From Nocardioides pini (lineage in GTDB: Bacteria > Actinomycetota > Actinomycetes > Propionibacteriales > Nocardioidaceae): a DNA stretch of 64,000 bases. Position 1 is the first letter of the stretch; every line of letters begins with the position of its first letter. Below the pieces are notes generated by a model. The model saw only the letters and a program-made list of their open reading frames with translations, ran no database searches and was not told where the DNA came from. Positions 1 through 7,702 of the stretch are shown here, one piece after another. The position numbers were made by a program, and so were the translations under genes. Location: the NCBI RefSeq assembly GCF_026712185.1, contig NZ_JAPPUX010000006.1, positions 79,424-143,423 on the forward strand, given 5' to 3'.

Positions 1-62
1 CGCACGTCGACGGACGCGCCCGTGGCCCCGCTACGTGGTCCGTGGCGGGGTGTGGGGCGGGG

Positions 63-1499
63 TCATCGTCGGCGAGGTCCGCGAGGTCGGCGCGGGCGTG
101 GGATGCCGGGCGGGTCGGGTGGCTCAGCAGGATCGACCGGGCTGCTGCCGGTCTGGTCGCGTCGGTAGCGATGGCCGTGGGGGCTGGTCCACTCGAACAC
201 CCCGGGCTCGGTCATCCGGTAGGTCCAGGCGGTGTGGGTCTTCAACCTGTGGTGGAACCGGCACAGGCAGGCGAGATTCCAGGTGGCGGTGGGTCCGGGT
301 TGGGGACGTCCCTCGGCCGCGGCGTCGTGGTCGTGCTCGATGACGTGGTCGACGTCGCAGCCGCGGGCGGGACGGGTGCACCACGGGAACACGCAGGTGC
401 GGTCCCGGAGAACGACCTGCTCGCGGATCCGGTCGGGGACCTCGTAGGCGTCTGTGTGCAGCTGGGCGTTGAGGTCGATGACCGGCTTGATGGTGACCTT
501 GGTGCGGGAGTCTGCGCACCAGTCCTTCACCTCGTCCAGCAGCACGAGGCGCCGGCGCTCCTCCATCCGCCCCGTCGGACCGAACACGGTCGCCTCGCCG
601 GCGAAGCCGGCGTCGAAGTGGGCGTGGAGGACGACCTCGCGGGCGACGGGAAGCCCGTCAGCGTCACGAGGGCTGCCCTGACCGCTCGCGTGGAGGTCGA
701 GGGCGGTCTGCGTCCTAGCCAGATCACCCAACGCCGCAGAGCGGCGAGCCCCCAACGGCGCATCGGAGCCGAGCGCCTTCAACATGGCAGCGCCGTGGGC
801 GAGTGCCCGGTCGAGGTCGACGGCGTCGGCGATGTCGAGCTCGGCCTCCAGCCGCATCGTCCCGGCGAAGTGCACGTCTTCGTCGTGGATCGTCACGTGC
901 CGCGGGTCGACCGACAGGTAGCCGTCCTCCGGATCCGCGGCCGGATCCGCTTCGGCGAGGTCGAACCGCTTGATCGCCTCGGCCACGAGCCGGTCGAGCT
1001 GCGCCGGACCGACCTTCCCGGCCACGGCGGCGACCTGCGCGTCCACGAACCCGGCCGCCTCCGGGGTCAGCGCGGGCGTCGCGTGGATGGTCCTCTCGGC
1101 CACCAGGCGGGCCCGCCACGCCGGCACCCGCCCGGCCAGGACCAGCGCCCACAAACGGGGGAGGCGGTGGCGCAGCTCGAGGGCGTGGCCGACGAGCTTC
1201 TTCGCCGCAGTGGTCGAGGTCCCGAGGACCCCGCCGAGCTCGGCGAGGCAGAACTCCGCCACCAGCGGCGCACCCTCACCCGCGATGGGCTCCTCGTGCT
1301 CGGAACCCGGCACCGTGAACGCCGCGGCCGAGTGGATCGACTCCGGGGGGTGCAGGTCAGCCCACCGAGCGGCGGTCACCAGGAGCTGCGCCGCAGCCAT
1401 GTCCTCGGCGATCCTCTGGTCCCTGGCGAGCGCGAGCAGGTCGGAGGCGGTGAGGTCCTCGACCCCACCCGCTTCCGGTCCCGCCAGCGCCTCGATCAT
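63..1499 (-). CDS. DUF222 / HNH endonuclease (13E12 family)
   Basis: A protein of about 478 aa. The N-terminal two thirds is the helical DUF222 region typical of actinobacterial 13E12 repeat proteins. The C-terminal part carries an HNH nuclease motif: paired cysteines in CVFPWC, then CDVDHVIEH, and the closing CRFHHRLK with its histidines. HNH proteins cut DNA, but the role of this family is not established. I chose the ATG giving MIEALAG because a TACAAT -10 element lies 7 bases upstream, so the message would be leaderless; TTG and GTG codons farther upstream remain possible. A near-perfect LexA-type box overlaps this start. The stop lies 62 bases from the window edge, and nothing is recognisable in those bases. 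Confidence 0.85.
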   Translation of the reverse strand: MIEALAGPEAGGVEDLTASDLLALARDQRIAEDMAAAQLLVTAARWADLHPPESIHSAAAFTVPGSEHEEPIAGEGAPLVAEFCLAELGGVLGTSTTAAKKLVGHALELRHRLPRLWALVLAGRVPAWRARLVAERTIHATPALTPEAAGFVDAQVAAVAGKVGPAQLDRLVAEAIKRFDLAEADPAADPEDGYLSVDPRHVTIHDEDVHFAGTMRLEAELDIADAVDLDRALAHGAAMLKALGSDAPLGARRSAALGDLARTQTALDLHASGQGSPRDADGLPVAREVVLHAHFDAGFAGEATVFGPTGRMEERRRLVLLDEVKDWCADSRTKVTIKPVIDLNAQLHTDAYEVPDRIREQVVLRDRTCVFPWCTRPARGCDVDHVIEHDHDAAAEGRPQPGPTATWNLACLCRFHHRLKTHTAWTYRMTEPGVFEWTSPHGHRYRRDQTGSSPVDPAEPPDPPGIPRPRRPRGPRRR

Positions 1500-1507
1500 G
1501 TGTTCGA
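1492..1507. promoter_or_regulatory. LexA-type SOS box overlapping the HNH gene start
   Basis: The sequence TCGATCATGTGTTCGA matches the actinobacterial SOS consensus TCGAAC-N4-GTTCGA at 11 of 12 fixed positions. It spans the ATG of the DUF222/HNH gene and abuts the TACAAT -10 box (1507-1512, minus strand), where a repressor would block initiation. LexA boxes upstream of 13E12 genes are known from mycobacteria; regulation here is inferred. Confidence 0.65.
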
Positions 1508-1592
1508 TTGTATCCGGAACCACCGACAGTGACGGTGGCCGGCTCGACAACGTCGGGATCGAACGCCCTTCTTGAGGCCTCCTGGGAGTGGC

Positions 1593-2489
1593 TCAGGCTC
1601 CCGCCGTCAACGTGCGGAGCATCTCCTCGCCGTGCACGAAGTAAGCACCGCCGTGGCTGGTGCCCGGCCGGATGGTGAGCTGCGCGTGGGGAACCTGTGA
1701 CTGCCACCAGCGCGCGTGCTCGATGGGCAGCAGGTCGTCGTCGGCGCCGTACCAGAGGTGCGTCGGCTGACGGATGGCGGTGAGGTCGATGTCCCAGTCC
1801 CGACCCACCGCGATGTTGTCGTGCGCGATGCCGTCGTAGGTGGTGAGCGCGTCGCGCACGTCGCGGGCGAACCGGCCGCGCCACATCGGCGGAAACGCCT
1901 CGAGGTCGACGGCTGACGTGCCGTCGGGGCCGATCAGGGCATCGAACGCGACCATCAGCTCCTCGTCGGTCTCCTTGCCCAGCAGGTCGTCGAACACACC
2001 CGACATGAGGTCGCGGTAGGCGTCGACGGCTTCAGCGGTGCGACCCTGGTCGTCGAGGGCGAGGATGTCGATCTCCGCGGCGAGGTCCGGGTCGTCGGCG
2101 TCGAGGACCCGCCAGGGACCGATCCCGACGCAGATGCCGAGCGCCGTGACCCGTTCCGGGTCGCGCGCTGCGGTGGCCGCCGCGAAGGGGGCGCCGAAGG
2201 AGATGCCGAGGACGGCGAACGTCTCGGCACCGAGGGCGGACGCCACCTCGAGGGCGTCGCGGCCGCAGGAGGCAAGGCTGGGCTCCGCCCACGAGGAGAG
2301 GCCGGAGCCGGGTCGGCTGAGCGCGAGCAGGCGCACCCCCGCGGCACGGGCACCGTCCTCGAGATGGGCGGCCACCAGGCGGCACTGCGGCATCCCGTGC
2401 TGGACGAGGACCGTTGCTCCGTCCGGGTCCCCGCCGACGTAGGTGTCGACGCGACGGCCGTCGCCCAAGGTCAGGTGACCCAGCTCCAT
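1593..2489 (-). CDS. alpha/beta hydrolase
   Basis: An alpha/beta-hydrolase fold protein of 298 aa, probably cytosolic, with no signal peptide. The oxyanion region appears as VLVQHGMPQ. The nucleophile elbow is GISFGAP (Ser within G-x-S-x-G), and a late SHGGAYF supplies the likely catalytic histidine. The substrate cannot be told from sequence; esterases, epoxide hydrolases and dehalogenase-like enzymes share this layout. I start at MELGHL because a TACGTT -10 box lies 6 bases upstream, indicating a leaderless message; a longer reading frame adds only nine residues that overlap this promoter. It stands alone between the HNH gene and the nucleosidase gene. Confidence 0.8.
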   Translation of the reverse strand: MELGHLTLGDGRRVDTYVGGDPDGATVLVQHGMPQCRLVAAHLEDGARAAGVRLLALSRPGSGLSSWAEPSLASCGRDALEVASALGAETFAVLGISFGAPFAAATAARDPERVTALGICVGIGPWRVLDADDPDLAAEIDILALDDQGRTAEAVDAYRDLMSGVFDDLLGKETDEELMVAFDALIGPDGTSAVDLEAFPPMWRGRFARDVRDALTTYDGIAHDNIAVGRDWDIDLTAIRQPTHLWYGADDDLLPIEHARWWQSQVPHAQLTIRPGTSHGGAYFVHGEEMLRTLTAGA

Positions 2490-2543
2490 CCGAGCAACGT
2501 AGCCCGCGCGGGGCACCCACGGACGGCGACCCGGCTGTCGACC

Positions 2544-3092
2544 TCAGACGTGGTCGCGCAACCACTCCCCCAGCGCGAGCGCGGACGCCTCGACCATCGA
2601 CGGCCAGTCGAGGGCGGACTCGTCGGCGGTGTCGGAGACGTGCTTCACCAGCCGCACCGGCACGCCGGCCTCGCGGGCGGCCCAGGCGACGGCGTACCCC
2701 TCCATGTCGACGAGGTGCGCGCGCTCGGCGAGGGCGTCGCGGACGCCGGGATCGCTGACGAAGACGTCGCCCGTGGCGAGGACGAGGTCGGACCCGCCGA
2801 CCTCGAGGCGTTCCTGCGGGTCGTAGCCCAGCGCCCGGACCAGGTCGGCGCTGATGTCGTGGTTGAGCACCGTGCCGGGCTCGAACAGCCCGCTCAGCCC
2901 GGGGCGGAGCGCCCCCGCGGTGCCGATGTTGACGACCGTGAGGCCGGCGAGGTCGTCGTACGACGCCAGCGCGCGGGCGGTCGCGGCGGCGGCCGCGGTC
3001 TTGCCGAGCCCGGTGATGACGAGGGGCAGGTCGGCAGGGACGTGGGCGGCCTCGGCGGCGGTCGCGGAGACGACCAGGACGCGGTCAGTCAC
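2544..3092 (-). CDS. nucleosidase (purine nucleoside phosphorylase / MTA-SAH nucleosidase fold)
   Basis: A 182-aa protein with the compact PNP/UDP phosphorylase fold. VVNIGTAGAL is the glycine-rich segment, HDISADL follows, VDMEGYAVAW supplies the substrate-binding Met-Glu pair, and KHVSDTAD ends with the catalytic-type Asp. It would cleave the N-glycosidic bond of a nucleoside such as methylthioadenosine, S-adenosylhomocysteine or another purine nucleoside. It is shorter than typical MTA/SAH nucleosidases (about 230 aa). The GTG start (VTDRVLVV) overlaps the end of the upstream sulfotransferase gene by 8 bases, so the two are probably co-translated. A longer frame runs upstream but only shadows the sulfotransferase. 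Confidence 0.75.
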   Translation of the reverse strand: MTDRVLVVSATAAEAAHVPADLPLVITGLGKTAAAAATARALASYDDLAGLTVVNIGTAGALRPGLSGLFEPGTVLNHDISADLVRALGYDPQERLEVGGSDLVLATGDVFVSDPGVRDALAERAHLVDMEGYAVAWAAREAGVPVRLVKHVSDTADESALDWPSMVEASALALGEWLRDHV

Positions 3093-3750
3093 GGTGCTTG
3101 CCCCGGCGCGAGTGCGGGGTGGCGAGCACGGCTTCGACCCGGTTCTGGTCGTAGACCTCGCCCAGCCAGTCGAACAGCCCGCGCAGCACCTCGGGATCGG
3201 CGACGTAGTCGTCGTAGTGGACGCGGTACGCCGCGTCACCGAGGCCCTCGACCGTGCCGAGGATCTTGTCCTCGATCGCCTTCACCTGCGCCAGCGGGTC
3301 GTCCTTGTGGGTCCAGTAGTTGCTGGCCGCCACGTCCTCGAGGTTGCGCGTGTTGACCACGAAGCGGGCGCCGGGGAAGACCTGGCGCAGGAAGTCGACG
3401 TAGTCGGGCAGGTCCTCGTCGTACCACCGGATCTCCTTGTAGCCGGTCACGCGCGTGTCGTGCTCGGGGCGCAGCAGCGTCGCGTCCGCGAGCGAGCGGA
3501 TGTGCTGCAGCGAGGCCGCCTCGGGGAACGCCTCGATGCCGAACCACGGGTGCGTCGGCTGGCTCGCGCGGGCGGGGTCGACACGCGCACGCTCGGCGAG
3601 GCCGCTGCGGTGGAAGTCGTAGAGGTGCCGCATGGCGTGGCGGTTCTCGCCGCGCAGCAGCCAGCCGGGGATCGAGTTCAGGATGCCCATCAGCAGCGTC
3701 GACCCGGACCTGCCGTAGGTCATCACGAAGACGTAGTCGAGCTGGTGCAC
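3085..3750 (-). CDS. sulfotransferase family protein
   Basis: A 221-aa protein resembling PAPS-dependent sulfotransferases. The N-terminal TYGRSGSTLLMGIL is the 5'-phosphosulfate-binding loop with its Arg-Ser-Gly-Ser-Thr. FPGARFVVNTRNLEDVAASNY matches the 3'-phosphate-binding strand and helix in layout. HYDDYVADP fits the later conserved region. It would move a sulfuryl group to a carbohydrate, lipid or small-molecule acceptor that cannot be identified. The GTG start lies one base after the stop of guaB1, and the 3' end overlaps the nucleosidase gene, so guaB1, sulfotransferase and nucleosidase look like one transcript. Why a nucleosidase follows a sulfotransferase is unclear; salvage of nucleotide by-products is a guess. 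Confidence 0.7.
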   Translation of the reverse strand: MHQLDYVFVMTYGRSGSTLLMGILNSIPGWLLRGENRHAMRHLYDFHRSGLAERARVDPARASQPTHPWFGIEAFPEAASLQHIRSLADATLLRPEHDTRVTGYKEIRWYDEDLPDYVDFLRQVFPGARFVVNTRNLEDVAASNYWTHKDDPLAQVKAIEDKILGTVEGLGDAAYRVHYDDYVADPEVLRGLFDWLGEVYDQNRVEAVLATPHSRRGKHRD

Positions 3751-3751
3751 G

Positions 3752-5188
3752 TCACCACGACTTCTCGAGCGGGCGGCCCTCGTGGAAGCCGGCGGCCGAC
3801 TGGACGCCCACGAGCGCGCGCTCGTGGAGCTGGGCGAGGTCGCTGGCGCCGGCGTAGGTGCAGGCCGACCGCACGCCGGAGCAGATCTGGTCGATGAGGT
3901 CCTCGACGCCGGGACGGTCGGGGTCGAGGTACATCCGCGAGGACGAGATGCCCTCCTCGTAGAGACCCTTGCGCGCGCGGTCGTACGACGACTCGCCGGA
4001 CGTGCGGTTGGCCACCGCGCGGGCCGAGGCCATGCCGAAGGACACCTTGAACGGGCGACCGTCGGCGTCGAGCATGAGGTCGCCGGGCGACTCGTGGGTG
4101 CCGGCGAACCAGGACCCGATCATCACCGAGGACGCACCCGCGGCCAGCGCGAGTGCGACGTCGCGCGGGTGGCGGACGCCTCCGTCGGCCCACACGTGCT
4201 TGCCGAGCTCGCGGGCGGCTGCGGCGCACTCCAGCACCGCGGAGAACTGCGGCCGGCCGACACCGGTCATCATCCGCGTGGTGCACATGGCGCCCGGCCC
4301 GACGCCGACCTTGACGATGTCGGCACCGGCCTCGATCAGCGTGCGGGTGCCCTCGGCGGAGACGACGTTGCCGGCGACGACCGGGACGTCGGGCGACAGG
4401 GCGCGCACCGCCTGCAGGGCCTGGACCATCCGGTCCTGGTGCCCGTGGGCGGTGTCCACGACGAGGCAGTCGACGCCGGCCTCGAGCAGGTCCGCGGCCC
4501 GCTCCTTGACCTCGCCGTTGACCCCGACCGCGGCCGCGATCCGCAGCCCGCCGGAGGCGTCGACGGCCGGGGTGTAGAGGGTCGCGCGCAGGGCGCCGAG
4601 CCGGGTCAGCACGCCCACGAGCTCGCCGGACCCGGACACGGCGACCGCGAGGGGTGCCTTCGCCCGCTCGATCGCGTCGTACACCTCGCGAGGGTCGGTG
4701 CCCGCCGACACGGTGACGACGTGCTGGTTCATCACCGTCGAGACCTGGGCGAAGCGGTCGACCTCGGCGCAGTCGGCCTCGGAGACGACGCCCACGGGAC
4801 GGCCGTCCCGCACCACCACGGCCGCCTTGTGGGCGCGCTTCGGGATGAGGGAGAGCGCCTCCGCGACCGTCTGGTCGGGCCGGAGCTCGATCGGCGTGTC
4901 GAAGACGCGGTGCCGCTGCTTGACCCACCGGACGACGTCGGTGACCACCGGGATCGGGATGTCCTGCGGGATGACGGTGATGCCGCCGCGGCGGGCGACG
5001 GTCTCGGCCATCCGCCGGCCGGCGATCGCGGTCATGTTCGCGACGACCAGCGGCAGCGTCGTGCCGGTGCCGTCGTCGGTGGCGAGGTCGACGTCGTACC
5101 GGCTCGCGACCGAGGAGGCGCGAGGGACCATGAAGACGTCGTCGTAGGTCAGGTCGTGGGCGGGCGCTGCGCCGTCGATGAACTGCAC
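3752..5188 (-). CDS. guaB1: GuaB1-type IMP dehydrogenase-related protein (probable GMP reductase)
   Basis: A 478-aa TIM-barrel enzyme with two CBS domains inserted at about residues 95-205. The active-site loop reads GPGAMCTTRMMTGVGRP and includes the catalytic cysteine; the flap region contains SSYDRARKG. True IMP dehydrogenase (GuaB2) has a slightly different loop, and this sequence fits the actinobacterial GuaB1 group. Mycobacterial GuaB1 has been described as a GMP reductase converting GMP to IMP in purine salvage, so that is the likely role. The start is GTG (VQFIDG), with a TAGAGT -10 box 8 bases upstream. It is the first gene of a probable operon with the sulfotransferase and nucleosidase. 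Confidence 0.88.
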   Translation of the reverse strand: MQFIDGAAPAHDLTYDDVFMVPRASSVASRYDVDLATDDGTGTTLPLVVANMTAIAGRRMAETVARRGGITVIPQDIPIPVVTDVVRWVKQRHRVFDTPIELRPDQTVAEALSLIPKRAHKAAVVVRDGRPVGVVSEADCAEVDRFAQVSTVMNQHVVTVSAGTDPREVYDAIERAKAPLAVAVSGSGELVGVLTRLGALRATLYTPAVDASGGLRIAAAVGVNGEVKERAADLLEAGVDCLVVDTAHGHQDRMVQALQAVRALSPDVPVVAGNVVSAEGTRTLIEAGADIVKVGVGPGAMCTTRMMTGVGRPQFSAVLECAAAARELGKHVWADGGVRHPRDVALALAAGASSVMIGSWFAGTHESPGDLMLDADGRPFKVSFGMASARAVANRTSGESSYDRARKGLYEEGISSSRMYLDPDRPGVEDLIDQICSGVRSACTYAGASDLAQLHERALVGVQSAAGFHEGRPLEKSW

Positions 5189-5199
5189 GTGTCTGGACT

Positions 5200-5817
5200 C
5201 TACGCGGCCGGCAGGTTCTTCGGACGCAGCCCGACGTCTGCGAGCTCGAGCGCAGCGAGGCGTCGTACGACGTCCGAGTCGCGACGACGCCAGGCACCGG
5301 CCGGGTCGTCGCTCACCCTCCCCAGCACGTGCATCGGCTGGTTGGCCAGCGCGCGCAGCGCGAAGAGGTCGAGGTCCTCGGACGCGTCGATGAACTTCGC
5401 CCCGGCCGTCGCCTCACGGATGAAGCGCCACCTGAGGGGCAGGTGGATCGCCGACACGATGAGGATCGGGATCAGCGCGACCGACAGGCCGAGCAGCAGC
5501 GCCAGGCGCTCGACGGCCTCGACCGTGTCGCGCCCCGCCGCGGCGAGCCCGTCGGAGGCGTCCGCGGCGCGGTCGAAGGGGACCGCGAGCTCGTCACCGA
5601 CCAGCGGCGCCTCGCCGAGCCGCCCGCCTGCGTCGCGCAGCTGCTCGGCCATCGACGTCGCCGCCGAGTCGGTCTGCCGGGCAGGCGCGGCCAGCTGCTC
5701 GGTGCCGTCGTGGACGGCCATGCCGATCCAGACCCAGAGCACGAGCCACACGACGAACAGGACGTCGGCGACCACCTGCAGCGTGCGGCGGAGGGGCGTG
5801 TCGGCGAAGAGCTTCAT
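5200..5817 (-). CDS. membrane protein with two helices, function unknown
   Basis: A 205-aa protein I do not recognise. A first hydrophobic helix (VLFVVWLVLWVWIGMAV) sits near residues 20-36. A mainly hydrophilic, presumably extracytoplasmic middle follows, with an Ala/Asp-rich helical stretch. A second helix (LALLLGLSVALIPILIVSAI) is near residues 120-140, and a cytosolic tail includes DVVRRLAALELADVG. The ATG overlaps the stop of the PLP decarboxylase gene in an ATGA, so the two proteins are translationally coupled and may work together. Similar proteins appear to be common in Nocardioidaceae, but I can assign no function. Confidence 0.7.
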   Translation of the reverse strand: MKLFADTPLRRTLQVVADVLFVVWLVLWVWIGMAVHDGTEQLAAPARQTDSAATSMAEQLRDAGGRLGEAPLVGDELAVPFDRAADASDGLAAAGRDTVEAVERLALLLGLSVALIPILIVSAIHLPLRWRFIREATAGAKFIDASEDLDLFALRALANQPMHVLGRVSDDPAGAWRRRDSDVVRRLAALELADVGLRPKNLPAA

Positions 5818-7256
5818 GACGACACCCTGCCAGCCGCCTGCTGCAGGGCGCGCCACGTGCGGTCGACGTCGGCCTCCGTCGTCCGCCAGCTGCCGACGGC
5901 CAGCCGGATCGCCGCCCGACCCTCGACCGTCGTGTGCGAGAGGTACGCCTCGCCCGAGGCGTTGACGTCCTCCATCGCCGCCATCGTCTGCTCGTCGCCG
6001 GCGGTGAGCCGGAAGACCACCAGGGACAGCGACGGCTCGGTCACCATCTCGAAGCGGTCGTCGGCGGCGACCAGGTCGGCCACGTGCTCCGCGAGGGCGA
6101 CACCGCTGCGGACGTGCGCGCGCAACCCCTCCACCCCGTAGGTGCGCAGCACCGCCCACAGCTTGATTGCGCGGAACCGTCGCCCCAGCTGCGGGTGCCA
6201 GTCGCGGTAGTCGACGACCTCGCCCGACTCGGTGGCCGCGTTGCGGAGGTACTCCGGGAGGATCGACAGCGCCCCGGTCAGGGCCGCGCGGTCGCGCACC
6301 CAGAAGGTGCTGCAGTCGAAGGTCGTCAGCAGCCACTTGTGGGGGTTGGTGACGAACGAGTCCGCGTCCTCGACGCCGGCGAGGTGGCTGCGGTGCTCGG
6401 GACAGACCGCGGCGACGCCGGCCCAGGCCGCGTCGACGTGCAGCCACACGCCCCGGTCCCGCACGACGTCGGCGACGGCCGCGATGTCGTCCATCGCGCC
6501 GGTCGACGTAGTGCCGGCCGCCACGTGCACCATCACCGGCCGCAGCCCGGCGGCGGTGTCCTCCGTCATCGCGGCGCGCAGCGCGTCGACGTCCATCGCC
6601 TGCGTCGCCGGGTCGACCGCGACGGTGCGGACGGCGTCCTCGCCGAGGCCGGCCATCATCGCGGCCTTCACCAGCGACGAGTGGGCCTGCGTCGACCCGT
6701 AGACCCGCCACCCGGCGCCACCGACGCCGTGACGTCGTACGTCTCCCCCGCTGGCGCGGTGCAGCGCGGCGAGCAGTGCGGTGAACGTCGCCGTGGACGC
6801 GGTGTCCTGGATGACACCGCCACCGGCACCGTCGCTGCGGAACGCGTCCGGGAGCCCGAGCGCCTCGGCGAACCAGTCCAGCACGACCTGCTCGACCTCG
6901 GTCACCGCCGGGCTCGTCGCCCAGATCATCCCCTGCGCGCCGATGCCGCTGGAGAGGAGGTCGCCGAGGATCGCGGCCGGCGAGGAGTTGGCCGGGAAGT
7001 AGGCGAAGAAGCGCGGGTGCTGCCAGTGGGTGAGCCCGGGGACGACGACCCGGTCCAGGTCGTCGAGCAGCGCGTCGAACGGCTCGCCGACGTCCGGGGC
7101 CGACGCCGGCAGGAGGCGTCGTACGTCGCCGGGGTCGACCTGCGCGCGGACGGGCAGGTCGTCGAGCGAGGCCCAGTAGTCGGCGATCCAGTCGATGGCG
7201 GCGTGCCCGTGGCGGCGGAACTCCTCGGGCGTCATGTGGGATGGCTGGTCCGGCAT
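5814..7256 (-). CDS. PLP-dependent group II (aromatic-type) amino acid decarboxylase
   Basis: A 480-aa fold-type I PLP enzyme of the aromatic-L-amino-acid/glutamate decarboxylase group. The cofactor lysine lies in TNPHKWLLTTFDCS. The Asp that pairs with the pyridine nitrogen lies in WLHVDAAWAG, and VAAGTTSTGAMDDI is the conserved glycine/threonine stretch. It should remove CO2 from an aromatic or related L-amino acid to give an amine; the exact substrate cannot be read. The ATG is supported by a TACGTT -10 box 6 bases upstream (leaderless). The 3' end overlaps the downstream membrane-protein gene by four bases. Confidence 0.88.
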   Translation of the reverse strand: MPDQPSHMTPEEFRRHGHAAIDWIADYWASLDDLPVRAQVDPGDVRRLLPASAPDVGEPFDALLDDLDRVVVPGLTHWQHPRFFAYFPANSSPAAILGDLLSSGIGAQGMIWATSPAVTEVEQVVLDWFAEALGLPDAFRSDGAGGGVIQDTASTATFTALLAALHRASGGDVRRHGVGGAGWRVYGSTQAHSSLVKAAMMAGLGEDAVRTVAVDPATQAMDVDALRAAMTEDTAAGLRPVMVHVAAGTTSTGAMDDIAAVADVVRDRGVWLHVDAAWAGVAAVCPEHRSHLAGVEDADSFVTNPHKWLLTTFDCSTFWVRDRAALTGALSILPEYLRNAATESGEVVDYRDWHPQLGRRFRAIKLWAVLRTYGVEGLRAHVRSGVALAEHVADLVAADDRFEMVTEPSLSLVVFRLTAGDEQTMAAMEDVNASGEAYLSHTTVEGRAAIRLAVGSWRTTEADVDRTWRALQQAAGRVSS

Positions 7257-7353
7257 GCGCCGAACGTACTCGGAGCGGTTGAGCGCAGGTACTCAGCCGG
7301 GATCGGGTAGGCCTGCGGCTCCCGTGAGGCGGCCGGCGCACGACGGTTGACCC

Positions 7354-7641
7354 ATGGCCTCCTCGACTCCCACCAAGAACACCAACGCCTTCTTCCTGCA
7401 GGCCGGCGTCTCCTTCGCCGTCGCGCTGCTGACCATGATCTTCGCGATTTTCTACCTCCCGGTCGACCCGTGGATCCGCGCCTTCCTCGGCCTCGGGACC
7501 ATGTTCCTCACGACGTCGAGCTTCACCCTCGCCAAGTGCGTCCGCGACGCCCAGGAGGACAGCTACGTGGTCTCCCGCATCGACCAGGCCCGCGTCGACC
7601 GGATCCTGTCCGAGCACGACCCCTTCAAGTCCGTCTCCTGA
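7354..7641 (+). CDS. YiaA/YiaB-type two-helix membrane protein
   Basis: A 95-aa protein with two transmembrane helices (AGVSFAVALLTMIFAIFYL and AFLGLGTMFLTTSSFTLA), separated by a short turn containing PVDPWIRA, then a charged C-terminal tail. This is the layout of the YiaA/B two-helix domain family; no molecular function is known to me. It is a single gene on the plus strand. A perfect hairpin terminator lies 13 bases after the stop. The upstream 97 bases hold no clear -10 box next to the ATG, and no strong Shine-Dalgarno is visible. Confidence 0.85.
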   Translation: MASSTPTKNTNAFFLQAGVSFAVALLTMIFAIFYLPVDPWIRAFLGLGTMFLTTSSFTLAKCVRDAQEDSYVVSRIDQARVDRILSEHDPFKSVS

Positions 7642-7654
7642 CCCTCACGACACC

Positions 7655-7686
7655 AAGCCCCTCCCGCAGCACCGCGGGAGGGGCTT
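7655..7686. terminator. bidirectional hairpin terminator
   Basis: Arms AAGCCCCTCCCGC (7655-7667) and GCGGGAGGGGCTT (7674-7686) pair perfectly over 13 bp around a 6-base loop. It sits between the convergent ends of the YiaA/B gene and the acyl-CoA dehydrogenase gene and would serve both strands, each reading into a short AA/TT edge. Confidence 0.9.
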
Positions 7687-7702
7687 CGTCGTGCGCGGGG
7701 CG

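Noticed and set aside
42..1532. Long plus-strand frame of 496 codons opposite the HNH gene
   Set aside because: It is the antisense shadow of a well-supported gene. Its translation is Gly/Arg/Val-rich and matches no fold, as is usual for the complementary frame in GC-rich DNA.
3782..5965. 727-codon plus-strand frame opposite guaB1 and its neighbour
   Set aside because: It crosses two real genes and their intergenic space, carries no recognisable motif and has shadow-like composition.
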